Part shown: positions 25,733-26,977 of the stretch, piece after piece
Layout of the letters: each line of letters opens with the position of its first letter
Numbering within the stretch: position 1 is the stretch's first letter
NCBI GenBank assembly: GCA_002506275.1
Contig: DAXG01000040.1
Span: forward strand, 1-26,977
Source: Euryarchaeota archaeon UBA259
GTDB lineage: Archaea > Thermoplasmatota > Poseidoniia > Poseidoniales > Poseidoniaceae
Direction of reading: 5' to 3'
DNA length: 26,977 bases
The notes under the pieces: generated by a model
The model's input: only the letters and a program-made list of their open reading frames with translations
What the model was told of the DNA's origin: nothing
The model's database searches: none
Position numbers and translations under genes: made by a program

Positions 25733-26611
25733 TTAACGAAGTTTCTCGACAAAGAATGCGCGTGCACGCACCATGGAATCTGCACGCGCTGCAGGATTTC
25801 CCTCAACGTGAGCCCCCCTGTTTCGTAAAATGCGAATCACCCATCGCCGTTGCCAGCGTTGATTCAAAGGCCATCGAATACCGAGGAATAAATTTCCAGA
25901 CATGTGCCCGTTCTTATCAATTCGTGCAGTTCGTTTGTTCAGATGAACCGCTTTTGGCAGTAAGGCATATTCCAGCTCACTGTCAAAGGAATGATGTGCC
26001 CCGGAATACGTATGCAAGTGTGCATTCGGCAGTTGCGGCATCAAACTCTCGACGAAGTGCAATGGGGTCCAATCATCAGCATCTCCGTGAAGAATAAGCA
26101 TTGGCGAATCCGTCCATTTTTGGATTTCCGGACGGAGATGGGCTGCTGGATAAAAGGGTAAATGAGCATCAAATGGTGTTCCTAAAACATCACAGAGAGG
26201 TAACCAGGACGAATAGAGTGCTACGGTACCTCCAAGACTCCAACCGGTAATTCCAACCTTTCCAATTCGAGAATCTTGTTCAAGCACTGAGCGGGTGCGA
26301 AAAGCGTCAACGAGCATCATTGCATGCGTGACGGTAAGTTGGTCGTCAACTGTAGAATCAACTGAGCGTGAAGTGAAGGAATGAATTTTGCAAACGGCGA
26401 GACCTTCAGCGAGCCAACCATTGATGTGGTCCTGGTGATGAGAAGCCCAACCCATGCTTCCATGAAGAGCAATCACGCACCCGAACGGACCTTCTCCTTT
26501 GGGAAGAAATAATTCCGCATCTACCGTGGTCTCCGAAGTATTTTCCAAGCCGGTGAGTATGTGATGAATTTCAAAAGGAGAGCGGGAAAGTACACGGAAT
26601 CGCTCGCCCAT
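25733..26611 (-). CDS. Alpha/beta hydrolase, dienelactone-hydrolase-like
   Basis: A cytoplasmic hydrolase of 292 residues with no signal peptide. Oxyanion-hole segment IALHGSMGW near 47-55; nucleophile Ser125 in GWSLGG; acid in LHGDADDWTP (Asp179 or Asp180); catalytic His in GAHHSFD (206 or 207). This order and spacing match the dienelactone hydrolase family, whose members cleave small esters and lactones; the substrate is not predictable. The last 75 residues are unusually basic (Arg/Lys-rich) and extend beyond the usual fold end. ATG 26611 begins the natural N-terminus. The gene stands alone, converging with the 48-aa gene. Confidence 0.87.
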   Translation of the reverse strand: MGERFRVLSRSPFEIHHILTGLENTSETTVDAELFLPKGEGPFGCVIALHGSMGWASHHQDHINGWLAEGLAVCKIHSFTSRSVDSTVDDQLTVTHAMMLVDAFRTRSVLEQDSRIGKVGITGWSLGGTVALYSSWLPLCDVLGTPFDAHLPFYPAAHLRPEIQKWTDSPMLILHGDADDWTPLHFVESLMPQLPNAHLHTYSGAHHSFDSELEYALLPKAVHLNKRTARIDKNGHMSGNLFLGIRWPLNQRWQRRWVIRILRNRGAHVEGNPAARADSMVRARAFFVEKLR

Positions 26612-26682
26612 GGTTTTGGGAAAGCATGTGACACTTCAAATGTGCTTTTGTAAATCAAATGTATAAGCTTGTGAGGAACAAC

Positions 26683-26758
26683 CACAAGGGCTACTCCAAA
26701 AAATACCCTTGTGAAGATGCGGATCGTGTACAAGGGTGTTTAGCAAAACCCTCGTGAA
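26683..26758. repeat. Complementary repeat set able to form alternative hairpins
   Basis: CACAAGGG (26683-26690) pairs perfectly with CCCTTGTG (26706-26713); the latter, as ACCCTTGT, also pairs perfectly with ACAAGGGT (26730-26737). The two 8-bp stems exclude each other. ACCCTCGTGAA (26748-26758) is a near copy of ACCCTTGTGAA (26705-26715), and CACAAGGG recurs at 26937-26944. Confidence 0.45.
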
Positions 26759-26831
26759 CAGAAGTAAATCACTTTGGTTGGCCCGCTTTGCTTGTTGTAG
26801 GAACAGCGTTGATTATCTTTGCAGCAACAAG

Positions 26832-26977
26832 ATGGGCGAAGAAATAGGGTCTATCCGAATACCCATTGAAACGGATTTACAATTTCAAAGGGCTTTCAAT
26901 CTGTCCTTCGACAGGCTAATCTCAAAAACCGATCTACACAAGGGGCCCCCTCGTAGCCGTATACGTGTACAACCGTA
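26832..26977 (+). CDS. Weak open frame cut by the right edge
   Basis: From ATG 26832 the frame is open to the edge (48 codons, beginning MGEEIGSIRIPIETDLQF). The same frame is open back to about 26713 without a better start. No TATA box or ribosome site is at a useful distance and the product is not recognised. It may be the start of a gene continuing outside or chance. Confidence 0.2.
   Translation, partial: MGEEIGSIRIPIETDLQFQRAFNLSFDRLISKTDLHKGPPRSRIRVQP

Larger units (their letters stand above)
26612..26977. other. Right-end intergenic stretch with short repeats and no firm gene
   Basis: The stretch starts with the putative promoter of the hydrolase (A/T-rich elements TTTACAAA and TTATACAT on the minus strand, about 40-55 bases upstream of its ATG). 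It then holds the CACAAGGG/CCCTTGTG repeat group and a weak open frame that runs off the right edge. A small perfect hairpin CTGTC-CTTC-GACAG lies near 26901-26914. Confidence 0.5.

Noticed and set aside
26758..26847. Short frame with a membrane-like stretch (ALLVVGTALIIFAATRW)
   Set aside because: No ATG or GTG after the TGA at 26755, no promoter box at -22; could be a remnant but cannot be supported.

Overview
The window looks like chromosomal DNA of a marine planktonic archaeon, most likely Candidatus Poseidoniales (Marine Group II) or a close relative. The evidence is a mix: A/T-rich boxes ending about 22 bases before several start codons, as in archaeal leaderless transcripts; GAGGTG/GGAGG ribosome sites inside operons; a tRNA gene without encoded CCA; very large secreted, membrane-anchored Ca-repeat/Ig-like proteins with acidic tails; a eukaryote-like class I ribonucleotide reductase; and a bacterial-type branched-chain 2-oxoacid dehydrogenase operon. 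The taxon is inferred; no rRNA or other decisive marker is present.

Left part (1-11.9 kb, all minus strand): a giant surface-protein gene of more than 2,860 codons runs off the left edge. It holds a signal peptide, thrombospondin-3-like Ca-binding repeats, a transglutaminase-like domain whose catalytic His position is Thr, a long series of Ig-like modules, and a C-terminal membrane segment at the very edge. Upstream of it lies a second secreted, membrane-anchored beta-sandwich protein of 985 residues, then tRNA-Leu(TAA) flanked by two hairpins, then a pteridine-reductase-like SDR gene.

Middle (12.8-18.9 kb, plus strand): five tightly spaced genes, lipA-bkdA1-bkdA2-bkdB-lpd. LipA makes the lipoyl cofactor carried by the E2 subunit, and E1-E2-E3 oxidatively decarboxylate branched-chain 2-oxoacids, which fits a protein-degrading heterotroph. 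This operon converges at a hairpin with the minus-strand nrdB-nrdA operon (19.0-22.5 kb) for deoxyribonucleotide synthesis.

Right part (22.8-27.0 kb): a csp-cutA pair joined by an ATGA overlap, an unrecognised protein with a BamE/SmpA-like C-terminal pattern, several very small genes, a multi-pass membrane protein that may belong to the AIG1/FAR-17a family, a dienelactone-hydrolase-like enzyme, and a 366-base tail with three short repeats that can form mutually exclusive hairpins. No mobile element, CRISPR array or obvious defence system is visible.
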